The notes under the pieces are model-generated. The model was not told the DNA's origin. It searched no databases and was given only the letters and a program-made list of their open reading frames with translations. Made by a program: the position numbers and the translations under genes. A stretch of 64,000 bases of DNA, taken from a bacterium. Its GTDB lineage: Bacteria > Planctomycetota > Planctomycetia > Pirellulales > Pirellulaceae. Every line of letters begins with the position of its first letter. Within the stretch, counting starts at the first letter, position 1. The DNA lies in NCBI GenBank assembly GCA_030430075.1, contig JAUIGN010000004.1, forward strand, positions 305,604 to 369,603, given 5' to 3'. This document shows, piece by piece, positions 53,001 to 59,121 of this stretch.

Positions 53001-56000
53001 TCCCGGTGCGGACGCGGGCGTTACGGTCGATCCGCGCGACGGTCGTGTTATCGATTGCCTGGGAAAGCACCGAGCCGCCCAGCCCCAGTGTCTTGGCCTG
53101 GTTGCCAAACAGCGAGATCGGCGAGCTGCGTTTCCCAGCGGCTCCGCCGACAATCAGGTTGCGGAAGCCTTGCACGTTGACATCCAGTTGCAGGACGCCC
53201 GCCACGTTGATTAGCGAGTGGCTGATCCGGGCGTCGACCGAAACCGCCTGCGCGTCGTCGTGAAAGAGCGGATTCTGGTTGATGTTGGCTCCGGCACCGA
53301 TCACAGCTTCGGCATGGTTCTCGTAGTCGGAGATGCCAATCGAAGCGGTCAGCGTCACATCCGCTTCCGGAGCGCGACCGCGGGTGCTGGCCCACATGTT
53401 CATGATCTTGGGTACGCCGCCCATGCCGCCCAGCAGCGTGGAGATTTCACCCAGCAAATCGCCTTCGTTCGGATCGCGGAGGGCGAACCGCGACGGCACG
53501 AACGGAAATTCGTCAAACAAGAAGTTGTACTGGATGTCCGACGTGACCGAGATCGTCTGACGCGCGTCGATCGTGGCGCCGTCTGCGACCAGGGCTTGCG
53601 AGTTGCTGTCGTATGCGCCCACACCCACGGCGATCGCCCCGGCGAAATTCTTGTCACCACCGGCGTTCTTGTCGATGTCTGCGGTCGAGACGCCCGCAAT
53701 CACGTTCACTCCCGATTTCTGATTCGCCAGGGCATTGACGTTGACGTCGCCGTGGGACCTCAGCACGGCCGTACCGCCGATCGTGGTCACCGCATCATGG
53801 TCGAAAGCGTTCACGCTGACCGATCCGGAGACGGAGGCCGCGGTTCGGTCTTCGACTTTCAGGAACCCGCTCGCGCCCGTAAAAACGGCGGACGCGGTCT
53901 TGGGGTCCCAGGCGGCGTCGCCACTGATCAGATCGGCCAGATCGGGCAACCCGCCGATGCCCGTATCGGCAACCGACGTGTTCTCCGATTCGATCGTGCT
54001 GAGGACGTTGATGCCGGGCGTCGTGTCCGAGGGGAAGACCAGTCGATGAGGTGGATCCGTCTTTTGAGCATCCTGCAAGGTCAAATCGATCGCCTCGGCC
54101 GCTATCGCTTCGGCCGGCGAGCTGGCAAGGCGAATCGACCGATTGTCAACCTTGACGACGTAGTAGGTTTCGTTGTTCCGCAGGCCGCTGATGGACGGAT
54201 CCAACAACGTGCCGGTCGCCGGCCGTTCAAAGCCCTGCACACCAGTCGCGCCGTTTTGCGTCAGTGCGAGCGGTAGGCTGGGCGACGACGGATCGGCAAG
54301 CTGGAAGACATCGGGGGCGGCCGGATCGAATAGCACCAGGTACTCTTCGTTGGCCGTCAGCCCACCGAGGGGAGTTTCCGCACCCGGCAAGTAGGTTACC
54401 GTTTCGCCGCCCTCAAAGCCGTGTCCGGGCCGCCAAATGGTGCCCGCTGCGTCATCGACCGACGCCTGTCGTAGCGGCTGAAACTCGAACTTCAAGCTGC
54501 CGGCAGTCAGCGTGTGCGGCAGCAGGCCACCCTCAGCACCCTCGCCCAGGTCGATCGGGTTGTCGTCGAGGTCGGTAAGCGAAATCTTCGTCCCCGTCAC
54601 GCTGCCGATCTTGTACGTTTGGTCGTTATCGAGACCGCCGATCGCGACACCGTCGCCCCGCCTGTAGACGACTTCGTCGCCGACCGCCAGGCCATGACCC
54701 GCGGGTAGCTCGATCGTATCGTTGTCCAGGTCAACGACCGGTTCGGACCACGAGGCATCGAACCGCAGGACCGCGACATCGGAGAGGAAGTACTGGCCTT
54801 CCCCGCTCGCGCCGGGTGTCAGATCGACGGCCGTTTCGGTGGCGACATCCGCTCGCCGTTCCGACAACTTGATCAGATGCTCGTTCACGTGCACGACAAA
54901 ATACTCGGCCCGGTCCGTCAGACCGCCGATCGGTGTGCCGCCGTGATGCGTGTACTGCAGCCGCTGTCCGGACTCGAAGCCATGGTTGGGGATCACTAGC
55001 ATGTCGTCATCAAGATCGATCGCCAGGGCGCTGAGCGAGTGATCGGCGCCGCTGCCGCCTGCGCCGAGTTCGATGGCGACGCCGGCCAGGGCGTCCGCCC
55101 GCGTGGCGGCGAGCTGTAATCGGTCGACCGAATCGGGATTGGCAATCACGAAATAGTCGGCCCCGTCAGCCAGGCCGCCGAGTGGGTTGCCGCCGCTTGT
55201 CGAGTAGGTCACACGCTGCCCGGTGTAGAATGCGTGTTGCGGCCGAAAGAAGATTTGGTTGGTGTCCAGGTCGACGACCGGATCGCCGCCGGAGAGCGTG
55301 CCCTCGGAATCAAATCGCTCGACCGTCGCCGGCAACTGCACTTGGGCGATCTTGTTCAGCGGTACCCGCTGGCGAAATGTCGGGTCCGTGCGATAGATGA
55401 CAACGTCGCCCGTTTCGAGGCCGTGGTCGTGAGGCAAGGTGAGCGTGCTACCTTGGGCGTCCTGGCCGACGGCGGCCGTTGGGCTGAAATCAATGGCTTC
55501 CCGTTCGAGGGCGAGAAAGTGCAGGTGCTCGGAGGTCAGCCGATGGGTTGTGCCGTCCGGCTCAGCATCGGTCAAGTCGACGGCCCGGCCCGCTTCCGCA
55601 TCTTCGAATGTCGCGGCCAGCTGCAATTGGCTGCGATCAACGCGGATCACGAAGTATTCGCCGTCCGCCAAACCGCCAATCGCCGTACCGCCGCCGCTGG
55701 TGTACTGAACGCGTTGGCCGGTCGTGAACTCGTGATCGAATTCCAGCCCGATGATATCCTGGTCGGGGAACACTTCGGCATTCGAGCCGTCGGTTTCGCC
55801 GGTGGGGTCAAACGTGGCGGTCGTGTCGCTGCGCGTCGGTGCGCCCAAGTCGAGGACGAAGAGATCCTGGCCATCGATGGCGACTGGCGGCCTCAACGCC
55901 GCGGGGTGCCCGGGATCGTCGGTCGCCAAACGCACCACGGTTGGGCTCAATAGTAGGGTGTAGTAAGAATCTTCGTTTTCGAGTCCCGGGATCGGTTCGG

Positions 56001-58035
56001 CCACATCGTCGCCGAGGAAATACTCGACCTGCTGGCCGGCAACGAAACCGTGGGGGGCGGCGAACGTAATCGTATTGGCGTCCGCATCGACGGCCACATC
56101 CGGCTGGAACTCGACCGCATCACGGACGGCGATGCTTTGTGTGGAAGCGGGATTCGTCCGCGAGACGCGGGTCGCGTCCAGCACGATCCCGACCCCGCGA
56201 ACCAATTGGATCTGGTCCTCGTTAATCACCCGGATGCGAAGCAAGTCGCCATCGATCAGGCCGCCAATGGCTTCCAGTTTCTTCGTCGGGTCGGCCGGGT
56301 CCTGAGGGACTTCGTAGATCACCTCCTGGCCGGCTGTGAGCCCGTGGCCGGGGATGGTGATGATGTCCGTTTCCGTGTTGATGCCTTCGAAGATGCCGGT
56401 CAGGGGGACGTCGACGCCGCCGGAGTTCTCGATGGACTGAGCGCCGGCGTTGATGTGACCATTGACGGTTGTCTGAACATCCGTCTTGTCGGTGCCCACC
56501 GAAACGGCAATCCCGAACGAACCGTCCAGGAAGACCGCGGTGCGTGTTTCGGCGTCGTTCTTGACGTTTCCGTCCGAGCGGACGACGACGGTACCGTCCG
56601 AATTGATCACGACGCCATCGGCGACGGTCGTTTTGGCCGTGGTCGACGAGTTGGCGACGCCGACTGAGATGCCGAAGGACTTCTTGGTATCCGACGTATT
56701 CTCGTCGTCAGTCAGGCTGCCCGATCCCCGGCCGGCGTTCACGACCACGGAGCCGGAAGCGATCGACTTCGAGGCGGCCGTGCTGGCGACCGTGACATTC
56801 CCGGTAGCCGTGATCGACGTGCTGCCGGTGAGGTCCAATTGCGAGTTGCTGGCCGCGTGGCTGACGCCGACCGCCAAGGGAGGGTTCTTGCCGAAGTCGC
56901 TTGTCGCGCTGGCCTGTGTGGGATCGATGCCGCCGCCCGCTTCCGCTTCGCTTTCGACATTCGTGTCCGAGGTGATGGTGACGTTGCCGGAACTGACAAT
57001 CGTCGCGTCATTCAAGGAGACGGTGGCCGTCGATTCGCGGACCACGACAGAGGCGGCGGAGATGACCTTGAAGGCTGCGGAGAGACCTTCGCCTACGGCA
57101 CCTTGATCGGCGGCGAAATCGAGGACGTTCTCGATGGCGGAGGAGACGATCGGGCTGGCAACATTGGCCGTGGCGGTGACCGTGGATTGGCTCTCGAACA
57201 CGTTGTCGTCGCGTGCCGCGGCTGAGATGGTCACGTTCTCGCCGTGAACCGTCGCTCCATTGATGCTTACCGAAGCCCCGTTGACGCGGACGCTGACCAG
57301 CGTGGGCAACGGCAGCACCGAGGTCTGCGAAATATAGTTGGCGGTCAAGGCCACCTCGCCACCGCGAATCTCGGCGCCGCTTTGTACGTCCAGCACGGCG
57401 TCGGGGAGTGCAAGTCCAATCAGATCGACAATAGGAACGCCGGCGCCCGAATCGTCGCGTGTCTCTGCCTTGAGTGAAACCGCGCCGGCCTGACCCTCGA
57501 CGCCGGGAAGCACGTCGGCCAGTAACCGGGCGCCCGTCTCGACCTCGATGGTATGCGCGGTGAAATCGATGTTGCCCGAATCGCCGTCGGTATGCCGCGT
57601 GGAGAGGACGGTTCCCCGCACCTCGATCAGCTCGCCGATCACCGTCACGTTGTGGCCGGCGAACTCGATATCTCCATCGAAGATGATCCTGTCGGTCAAC
57701 GCGTGACCGTCGATCTTCAAGTCGACTGGTAACGTCGCGACACTGGAGTCGATCGTCAGCGTGTCGTCAAACAGACCCAAGTTGATGGTCAGCGAGTCCG
57801 CCGGCTGATCAAAGGTATGTGCTGCAGCTTCATTCGATGCGTTGTACAACCGCAACTGTGTCGAAGGAAGGCGATCCAGGACGAGGTCCGGCCCGCTGGC
57901 ACAGAGGACGTTGTCGGGCTGGCCGACGCACACGCCTGCCAAGACGCGCCGGTCCTCCAGCGATTCGAGGTGCAGTCGGCGATGCTGCCGCCTTGTGCGT
58001 CGTCTCAACTTCTTTGCCAAGTAGGAATTCGCCAC
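35017..58035 (-). CDS. Giant secreted/surface multidomain repeat protein (7672 residues)
   Basis: One intact 23-kb frame. The GTG start is preceded by AGGAAG at 8 bases. The N-terminus has a basic stretch and L23-ESLEDRRV-L32, the LEPR-XLL-like signature of giant exported planctomycete proteins. Approximate layout in residues: 100-540 adhesin-like beta-helix; 555-1315 about nine HGL/GGL beta repeats; 1900-3580 Gly/Ala-rich adhesin repeats with two inserted HGL units; 3870-3965 cadherin-like domain (VNATDADGDPLTLS); a metallopeptidase segment with HELGHVIGLHDVDDPDDLMH near 4090; more beta-helix; 6045-6412 lactonase-like propeller (SPDGAYVLGISPSRDKIVVL); 6590-7280 PKD domains; a bacterial Ig-like domain; and 7465-7582 RTX-type calcium-binding nonapeptides (GGNDTITTGEDSDTIFGGDG). 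Probably a calcium-stabilised cell-surface adhesin or matrix protein. Divergent from the sigma factor gene. Confidence 0.92.
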   Translation of the reverse strand: MANSYLAKKLRRRTRRQHRRLHLESLEDRRVLAGVCVGQPDNVLCASGPDLVLDRLPSTQLRLYNASNEAAAHTFDQPADSLTINLGLFDDTLTIDSSVATLPVDLKIDGHALTDRIIFDGDIEFAGHNVTVIGELIEVRGTVLSTRHTDGDSGNIDFTAHTIEVETGARLLADVLPGVEGQAGAVSLKAETRDDSGAGVPIVDLIGLALPDAVLDVQSGAEIRGGEVALTANYISQTSVLPLPTLVSVRVNGASVSINGATVHGENVTISAAARDDNVFESQSTVTATANVASPIVSSAIENVLDFAADQGAVGEGLSAAFKVISAASVVVRESTATVSLNDATIVSSGNVTITSDTNVESEAEAGGGIDPTQASATSDFGKNPPLAVGVSHAASNSQLDLTGSTSITATGNVTVASTAASKSIASGSVVVNAGRGSGSLTDDENTSDTKKSFGISVGVANSSTTAKTTVADGVVINSDGTVVVRSDGNVKNDAETRTAVFLDGSFGIAVSVGTDKTDVQTTVNGHINAGAQSIENSGGVDVPLTGIFEGINTETDIITIPGHGLTAGQEVIYEVPQDPADPTKKLEAIGGLIDGDLLRIRVINEDQIQLVRGVGIVLDATRVSRTNPASTQSIAVRDAVEFQPDVAVDADANTITFAAPHGFVAGQQVEYFLGDDVAEPIPGLENEDSYYTLLLSPTVVRLATDDPGHPAALRPPVAIDGQDLFVLDLGAPTRSDTTATFDPTGETDGSNAEVFPDQDIIGLEFDHEFTTGQRVQYTSGGGTAIGGLADGEYFVIRVDRSQLQLAATFEDAEAGRAVDLTDAEPDGTTHRLTSEHLHFLALEREAIDFSPTAAVGQDAQGSTLTLPHDHGLETGDVVIYRTDPTFRQRVPLNKIAQVQLPATVERFDSEGTLSGGDPVVDLDTNQIFFRPQHAFYTGQRVTYSTSGGNPLGGLADGADYFVIANPDSVDRLQLAATRADALAGVAIELGAGGSGADHSLSALAIDLDDDMLVIPNHGFESGQRLQYTHHGGTPIGGLTDRAEYFVVHVNEHLIKLSERRADVATETAVDLTPGASGEGQYFLSDVAVLRFDASWSEPVVDLDNDTIELPAGHGLAVGDEVVYRRGDGVAIGGLDNDQTYKIGSVTGTKISLTDLDDNPIDLGEGAEGGLLPHTLTAGSLKFEFQPLRQASVDDAAGTIWRPGHGFEGGETVTYLPGAETPLGGLTANEEYLVLFDPAAPDVFQLADPSSPSLPLALTQNGATGVQGFERPATGTLLDPSISGLRNNETYYVVKVDNRSIRLASSPAEAIAAEAIDLTLQDAQKTDPPHRLVFPSDTTPGINVLSTIESENTSVADTGIGGLPDLADLISGDAAWDPKTASAVFTGASGFLKVEDRTAASVSGSVSVNAFDHDAVTTIGGTAVLRSHGDVNVNALANQKSGVNVIAGVSTADIDKNAGGDKNFAGAIAVGVGAYDSNSQALVADGATIDARQTISVTSDIQYNFLFDEFPFVPSRFALRDPNEGDLLGEISTLLGGMGGVPKIMNMWASTRGRAPEADVTLTASIGISDYENHAEAVIGAGANINQNPLFHDDAQAVSVDARISHSLINVAGVLQLDVNVQGFRNLIVGGAAGKRSSPISLFGNQAKTLGLGGSVLSQAIDNTTVARIDRNARVRTGIDGSLNVTATEALYSFDFAQTGGDSGKIGVAGSFSYVEHRGDTLAHVASGVQLLGGPVSVKADSQADVINLTGAVQAAREVGIGVSVGITELDRKTVAVVGNRRTADDMSVGSDGTSIEAASLQIEATAGGTLWSIGVAGAIVSDLAGQDSEDDRDPFDPPNVSVGVSGVGLSQRVTDVTQAYLNDDGEIATGFVRVPDGGETTTVPIPDGGISIDGRNKTKLITIGGALTLAIDEEAVSGGSKTAVGVAGAFARNTLDLTTEALLVGARILETPALAVRASTDEARVLGVTGGVAIAAARSDGTSASVAFAGSVSLNRVSGRVAAELEHVELVAAGDITVAADDKTVIDAVTIGGAGAGASSSAGSAGAGALGGALAFNYVDVEVVAGIAGSQIGPSPTSSVDVAATSDARILGVAGGFAISVADATGSGAAAAASVGAGVAVNEIGSLGRHATEAYLENSVVDVGGDVSVTAVSTTFIQALAIGGAGAGAGSTGSGFVGAFSGAGAGTGNLIHAEISAAIRQGSDVTAGGDVQLSATDASRILATSGAVSLAVAAGTGGGGSGTGAGSVGVSIAVNEISNTTQAAIATSSLVTAGGSILVSAQAEPTVDRSIEFSKDDVDPSSDTITITGHGLQSGDRVRYEGSDTANPITGLVSGTTYYVVRVDDNTVGLAITKEDAIAGTRLVIPPLLAGTSGSHRLDVVGARIQALSIGGSGAGAGSTGDGVTAAVAGAGAAAVNQIDNTVVAMIDGGDRAADVAGVRAGGDVRVSASDTSTIVADAGGVAAAVAAATGTGGGTGAGSAGIGLAFNRIGSGAGQRIEASIHSSVAADRDVVVATQARNEIDALAIGGAVAGAGTAGTGTTGAFAGAGAGTRNTIDATVVAEISGGADVQAGRDVHVTVDDQSAILADAGGVALSAAIGTGGMGATGSGALGAAVVINQIGKNGGYLVRAAIDLASVAAANDITVDASSTAVIDALAIGGAIAGSGSASGGLTGALAGAGAGIDNRIQLVVEAVVDGPSQVQAGGDVRVTATDASQTSGDAGGVSLALAGTTGSGGTGAASVGASVVVNDINNGARAAVAGGSLVNAAGAIRVAAEGHSADDRELSFEPDSVTSSSHTIFLADHKLATGDRVRYETDGTPLGGLVVGTEYYAVRVDANTIQLATTREEALRDEPPVIAVDGTGADANHRLITKRARIKALAIGGSGAGAGSGGNGITAALAGAGAGVINAINNVVAATIDGGLGTGGDAGVRAGTSIEVTAEDNSAIVADAGGVAVSLAANLGTGATAAGSVGIGTAINEIGLLSGHAVKATIESDVAAGDNILVHADSTAAVDALAIGGAGAAAGTGGVGFTGAIAAGGAGAGNTIRQTVEAAVRDADLVAETGRIEVAATDRSKIHLDAGGGALAVAVTGVGGAAGSLSVGAAIAKNIIENRVIAVVADATVTAHGDIDVGAASSAEISSVGIGAAAAVSISVGGGVSGSGAAAGVFATNDISNEIDARIVGNSATGGRSAAATSQAGSVHVTADDQAKISVSGVGGAMAVTGTTGVSASVAAALVTAENTIANRTIAEVADAIIDTGAGGVDILARSDSEIQSVGVAAALSVSISFASLSFSGGGAFATNTIANTIAARLDANDAAVRDDVRVTADDGATIHSFTGAFTLAVGAIGASVGGSINTNQVDNTVIAELAGTVTSTSGEIHVVATSTAHADALAVITSVAVGGAGGAGAGGGSTSTIGGEVAAEIKADADLRARAIQARAVSDQTANADVTGVAISGGIIVGAIGISIGEAVIDGTTRATLRGTVHGQDLLIGAANSGQAGSTTVAVAGGAGLGGVVSTNSATAKVEPTISATADGAQIGSAAEPMQGDVVIRATGLAEADATATGVAFTVGVAVGLTYANAIVNPTINAAVQGDSIVVADGSVVVQSLHNVVDEDGTLVRQDVQSRADATTGSGGLLNGDAGAVSVANATPQLDAAIGSAADVTSQGDVIVLAESFVDMDAFAESTAVGVISVGSAEAFGNADGQVTSRIDGTVNAGDASDDRLVNMAVAWHRATTDAGAFSIGIGGGGAAAPAVVEPIISATVGANANVQAAGDVYTLAIAETSATPRAEAGALIPICNDSVPSWPTCDAGDGGRSNPTLQVDIGTGATLAAGGGNAMHTFVDQSIVPDNVALRDLAPKAIASLGNVAPLITSPAEANVSEGNTLVLTVNATDADGDPLTLSLIPGDDAALFTLGGTGELHFNSAPVFETGDEADNEYQLTVKADDGRGGVDTQTITVNVLDGSPIRLVPGAQPSGDDSGVGLVGLAEIQGIAESAVARWSVSGLSEQQQTRLGEVEYRVGDLSDGHIAAASGNLITIDRDANAYGWFVDPTPGLDEEFTVDNSTAWIADDGDAAGGIDLLTVLLHELGHVIGLHDVDDPDDLMHRYIAEGRRRVPATEQAADAEPGGDEADEVHYVTSDDLGDHDSLRNRGANYTRFVADQPGEGFTGIASSINVAATVAPNIRINLGSGSRLQSGAGQDVVIRVESTHIVRAIGGGLDGIAAPIGVVDARAEIGGSVDVFLGGTIVHDGDLVLELHTINEAVAIGEALAIGPAGGTGVSANAIVTPTIRTFVSPDSNITVGGDFAIRTLSEGSAVAETRGIAGSLLLSVGLSKSQASFQPTISTFIGAGATINAGGDITVETLHNVDRDGNPLHQPTRALAEASAGALVGVGAGVGAVAAAENSPVVTAYVDDGAQLTAGPGSTITVRALADNRAEAVARGLAVTGVGALSVGATEAEAESSGTTAAWLDGDVLQGGTLMIRAESDHGADAVSAATAGGLVTGFNGASSMATSAAAPYISARIRDGRSTDVSGDVVIGAIGRADSDADAQGVAAGVSAVGIGASQSESSLSPTVESSVGAGAAIDAGGDIIVRSRFNTAADGQPLPAHQAFATAGASTGASLFGTGGAEANASGNPRIDARIGTDASLAGRDIEVQSLGTTRLATHVDADLNGVVTTGSTASTLSLDAYATTELQPGASLTAGRNALVHSHSHVAVDAHLEGGAGTTLSDFFKDLFAGSLSELTLPSIAAVAGSGLDITVGNRAETLVGAGAGVLAGEAANVTAVAETNIDNQNTMTTGGVFANSATSATFVSVDSDANVRLADNALVRGETVTILADNRLDAEAVAEAIAAADVAGAFATSLATLNVGTSSDPATANVTIAPGAVVDARVIVVDAINRRATAGSGANLVANPRAQGDAGGFLGEARAHADGEAFFAATVEGRAGSNLRTSDLTVQAATTQVLVRQPETVATTLVTQVLEVVREVTEFIQEEVCEWLPGFLGAFCEIVTTAVITVVTTFEEVLVGAATFPTTSGAGLVIDDKINMNGDITGVQPVDGLLIVHADGSIDPASNVAATVTANEVQVGDIDVSAPVKMAFLVPRGELKGNPRISISSVPDLTVVNHSNRDLVFSDITAADDSDSEPDFRFQFATGQRYEIGNAAAATGSLDITNHGAGDVVFTKPISSLGGTIDVSNHGGGIVATDPAVYLEAADAGYVNLQSAGDIGSISAPFDVRLIRNKFTSGGSPAISPAELIAGSDGAIYLNVTGILNATNTATGDPVDPTETIDGFVLNLAAAGHLEATIAQSYVLEVTADASGGPLAFDQVFHPTSGSYQIYRATSETADVNLTAAEETIAIGLLTGMTGFHPANAGVSRGFLAAPAGTVALTSEGPIQDGNVDAAAEIEARAIHLMSLCESIGASDNPLDINATGPAGLTVSAPLGVWLADTEDGLNVASVVATDGPVQLAAADRSTSGQDIVLGPGAVVRSGTADVELLAGDDLLIDVDAAIEAATTISLEGDIDDADLTGSHIEANGQLTANLVEVATGDDDDTVLLAARGSAARVTVATGPGDDAVNAALSSSLVTVDGGAGDDLVTAVLAGPATGVAPPLPSDTLLTAVAVERTEFEQTAGGGGEWHLDDGLLTGDGVRLLDVGPTTQLVLTLGPLGAHQLAIGRIRAAAAIFTPGGGNTVTIGGSPATLSEVDGNLQLAATGGDNLLVLDDSASAAGQARPRHIGFGIVRGPDADGDITFDPAEFANIDLLLGPALDDVTFTAAGTFRMVDGGPGSDQFTVQGITTIGVLDGGADDDTLNVLAGEGTVGFVGGPGSGDAVLIDRTAATSHLTGQYQSNAAAGTASLTLDGVADIGLAFPSDVESLGVALGAGNDHFELPEIQLDTRLTITGGDGDDDVLATVTSTSGDAPAGGGLTVIGEAGEDTITVTMDGIPSELVQPHNPLAGMLAAVETLTIDNSASNVGGDWSHTNADEIRFDGQLITSALGADRTVIQAGSGSDRLDVVNQLDGAWNVTVTGDDVTLSERDVLLASIDFDSEVTIGVDELTSLVVSPDGAYVLGISPSRDKIVVLARAEGGELTLVSTHTGPEVDAASGLAISPDGNHVYVTSPTGNSVSVYDFAGGLLSLKQTLVDNPVSNAGGITALANASSVSVNAGGNRVVVTAPNDANVQGTLRDKAGIFARNSATGELTFLHEIFYVPGEIAHGLTFPDPVLNFGTLFFTALPGNNSFQIRGTGEFDPVINNTGIGAQPGQAAATADGKYLYVTSRDGGIRVYEGVVCPFCSTTRPIYLHRQTLTVDGVTDFSSIAVSPDGRRVVAASPTDDVIAVFNRAESNGQLSLGGTLEDGRFGGVGLAGPLSIAFSPDSQHVYVGSSGRPGLPGGIASYQVQDADSQPLSYQVEFSGIDSGSGRGLGVTTGDGGDTISVAPRTLNLSIDSGGGNDAVAFREAFHDTVTLGGGDDVVSVFGTRIGANIVVTGNTGRDRFEILSVDHGGTLTLAGQEDADSFYVDGSQLAATALVTVVGNDPTSSPGDQLEFYAPQGSLTSPLSPLTPNGSVTINDGGATGSVNYFLIEDYVRLGTAVLADAGGDYTISEGEPLQLDATATQVFGTPLPTASFAWDLNGDGLFEDAFGQQPNLAWQDLVDLGLGDGDQSRQIGVRVSTDTSDLSFAAATLTINNTAPDLNLSGAATATLGATYTLGFTATDPGDDRIRAWRVEWGDGFVSQLGAGTTSASHVYADVLGPVDITVTAFDEDGEHSALRAIQVVAGPVSVDAGGPYDVDEGQNLTLTASPVGSPVRYDWDLDGDGNTDIMHDGPILNLTWDQLEAIGLNGDQTISNLKVTAVYDVAGGEETATSPATTLVVNNIAPVGNLQASLPAVDEGSPGGAVQVAVTNVSDPSLLDTAAGFQFQFDFDNDGTFDTPISSTPSADVPATFLAESGTRIVRARVFDDDGQRDLFTSFDVREVLPTLNVTPASASVNEGSPLNLDLAANDPGGDPILAWIVNWGDGNVDALAGSANSASHTYADGGPRGTPRTIQVTARADAGDVNGAVNITVTDVPPTAVLSTLTPVVEEGVRDAFVLDLAVVDPGADTVTDLLIDWGDGQAQQVSGSSSSVAHTYADEGAYDVRVLEISNEDGTFYHPSHLLSVTVSDVVPTIVASELNIPSNGDVGSPVQFEALAAGTQTGDDPLSFHWTITRPDGTTVEVNAAGLPIIPAPALGLDVELAYANTAQFTPTAAGTYAVVLTVTDDDGGHVSSTPATVVVGDASPTVTVNQAAGQIDPAVDPVIHFTAVFSEPVTGLTGDEVTLSGTAGATTAEVSEVFPGDGTTYRITVRGMTNHGTVIADLAAGVAQDAAGNPNQASTSTDNLVNFGQSFSTLLPNGELRLVATDGDDFIRVSAAGADIRVQASLDGERPLVERFPIGAVTRLVIDLGEGRNRLLVDHSLAIPAEVVAGGGADHISTGAGDDIIDAGDGTNRVYGRGGNDTITTGEDSDTIFGGDGDDVVFAGGGNDRIYAQGGNDAVTAGAGNDRIYGDSGRNVMIGGAGRDAVYGGNDEDLLIGGITAYDTGGPANAAALRAILAEWSSSRPFATRQTNIESGGGLAMGHVLNDSNVTVNDNERDTLFGRGAGDWFWANPLEDVLNDLRAGDDLRE
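48595..51942 (-). repeat. Higher-order internal repeat in the giant gene (about 1.48 kb period)
   Basis: The motif encoding (A/S)LAIGG followed by a Gly/Ala/Ser run recurs with its isoleucine codon at 51940, 51547, 50863, 50452, 50056, 49383, 48976 and 48595. The steps are 393, 684, 411, 396, 673, 407 and 381 bases. Long steps recur every third unit because each contains an inserted HGL/GGL module. Three-unit sums are 1488 and 1476 bases, so a block of about 495 residues has been duplicated whole. Confidence 0.8.
54090..56375 (-). repeat. HGL/GGL tandem module array in the giant gene
   Basis: Eight to nine copies of an ~80-residue unit with the pattern HGL..G..V.Y....GGL..G..Y.V..V....IQLA, for example HGLTAGQEVIYE, HEFTTGQRVQYTSGGGTAIG, HGFESGQRLQYTHHGGTPIG and HGLAVGDEVVYRRGDGVAIG. 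Two further copies are spliced into the Gly-rich region near 50905-51110 and 49430-49665. The copies are diverged, so this array is older than the 1.48-kb duplication. Confidence 0.75.
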
Positions 58036-58533
58036 GATGCCAGCTTCCTAGTTGTGCCGCCGCTTCGCAGCTCAGACCGCGAGGTGCGCGGCGACGGCGT
58101 GATGGAATGGGAATGTAACGCGAGACCGCGATCCTTCCGCCAGTTGTGCCTTGTGGAATGCGATAGCCAACAATGGAACGCGGTACGCACGGAGACAAGC
58201 AGCGAAACCCGGGTTGCCGCGATCCGGGGACTGCCCCCCCGAGCTCGCCGCGCCAATGCCCGTATTGACCGGGCATTAGTTACTCGTTGACAATCAAGGA
58301 ACTGAGACATCGGCCGGACCGTTTTTTGGGGAGAACGGTTCTGAGGCCGGCGTTTTCGCGTGTCAAGCGGCATTTCGGGCGTCGATTTGTTGAGACAATC
58401 GGGGGGGGCTCAAAAGTCGCAATTGTCGCCAGGTTTCCTATATTGAGGCGTGGGGATTTCTTGCCGTCACCTTCGTGGACGTGGCACGAGCTTTGGGCCG
58501 GTTTGTGGCACCAAGGGCTCTGCACGGTTCTGT
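58036..58533. other. Divergent regulatory region between giant gene and ECF sigma gene
   Basis: About 500 bases shared by two divergent genes. It holds the giant gene's Shine-Dalgarno site (AGGAAG next to 58036-58050), a perfect inverted repeat at 58255-58277, a TTGACA at 58287 without a clear -10 partner, and homopolymer C and G runs near 58233 and 58402. No coding frame is convincing. Confidence 0.5.
58255..58277. promoter_or_regulatory. Perfect 8-bp inverted repeat (operator or hairpin)
   Basis: AATGCCCG-TATTGAC-CGGGCATT, with 8-base arms and a 7-base spacer. It lies 220 bases upstream of the giant gene and 257 bases upstream of the sigma-factor gene. It could be a dimeric regulator's operator or an RNA hairpin in the long leader of the giant gene; no T-run follows, so a terminator is less likely. 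Confidence 0.45.
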
Positions 58534-59121
58534 ATGACTGTTGATTCTCAGAGCGAAGCTTCCGTCACGCATTGGCTGAATGCGATCAAGGTCGGCGATG
58601 CCGATGCGGCTGCCGAGTTGTGGGAGCGGTACGCCTTGCGGCTGATCCGGCTGGCCAATCGAAAGCTGGGCGCCGTTCCACGGGGGGCGACCGACGAAGA
58701 GGATGTTGCCTTGAGCGCATTTGACAGCTTCTGCCGCCGGGCGGAACAGCAGCAGTTCGGGCGTTTGGAAGACCGGCACGACCTCTGGCAACTGCTGGCG
58801 CTGATTACGGTCCGCAAGTCGATCAACGTCGTCCGGCACGAACAGCGGAATCCGGCGGGCTTCGGCCACAACCGGCAAGCCGACCTGGATACCGTGCCCT
58901 GTCCCGAACCGACTCCGGAATTGGCCGCCAGCCTGATCGACCAGCATACCTGGCTGATGGATCAACTTGATGAACCGGAACTCAAGCAGGTGGCCGGTTA
59001 CCGCTTGCAGGGATACCGGGACGAAGAAATTGCCCGCTTTGTCGGGTTCACCCGCCGCACCGTGCAGCGGAAGTTGCAGCGAATTCGCAAGATCTTGTCG
59101 GCCGAGCTGGATTGGGCGTAG
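58534..59121 (+). CDS. ECF-type RNA polymerase sigma factor
   Basis: 195 residues. The region-2 part (LWERYALRLIRLANRKLG, EDVALSAFDSFCRRAEQQQF) and the region-4 helix-turn-helix (LQGYRDEEIARFVGFTRRTV, then QRKLQRIRKIL) match the planctomycete ECF group that accompanies Ser/Thr kinase genes. No anti-sigma factor is adjacent. In this group the downstream kinase (gene starting 145 bases later) is thought to be part of the control circuit. The frame opens at 58450, but the start is placed at ATG 58534, where the protein begins MTVDSQSEASVTHWLNAIKV, as in relatives; no Shine-Dalgarno is visible at either. It is divergent from the giant surface-protein gene, which is a candidate target. Confidence 0.9.
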   Translation: MTVDSQSEASVTHWLNAIKVGDADAAAELWERYALRLIRLANRKLGAVPRGATDEEDVALSAFDSFCRRAEQQQFGRLEDRHDLWQLLALITVRKSINVVRHEQRNPAGFGHNRQADLDTVPCPEPTPELAASLIDQHTWLMDQLDEPELKQVAGYRLQGYRDEEIARFVGFTRRTVQRKLQRIRKILSAELDWA

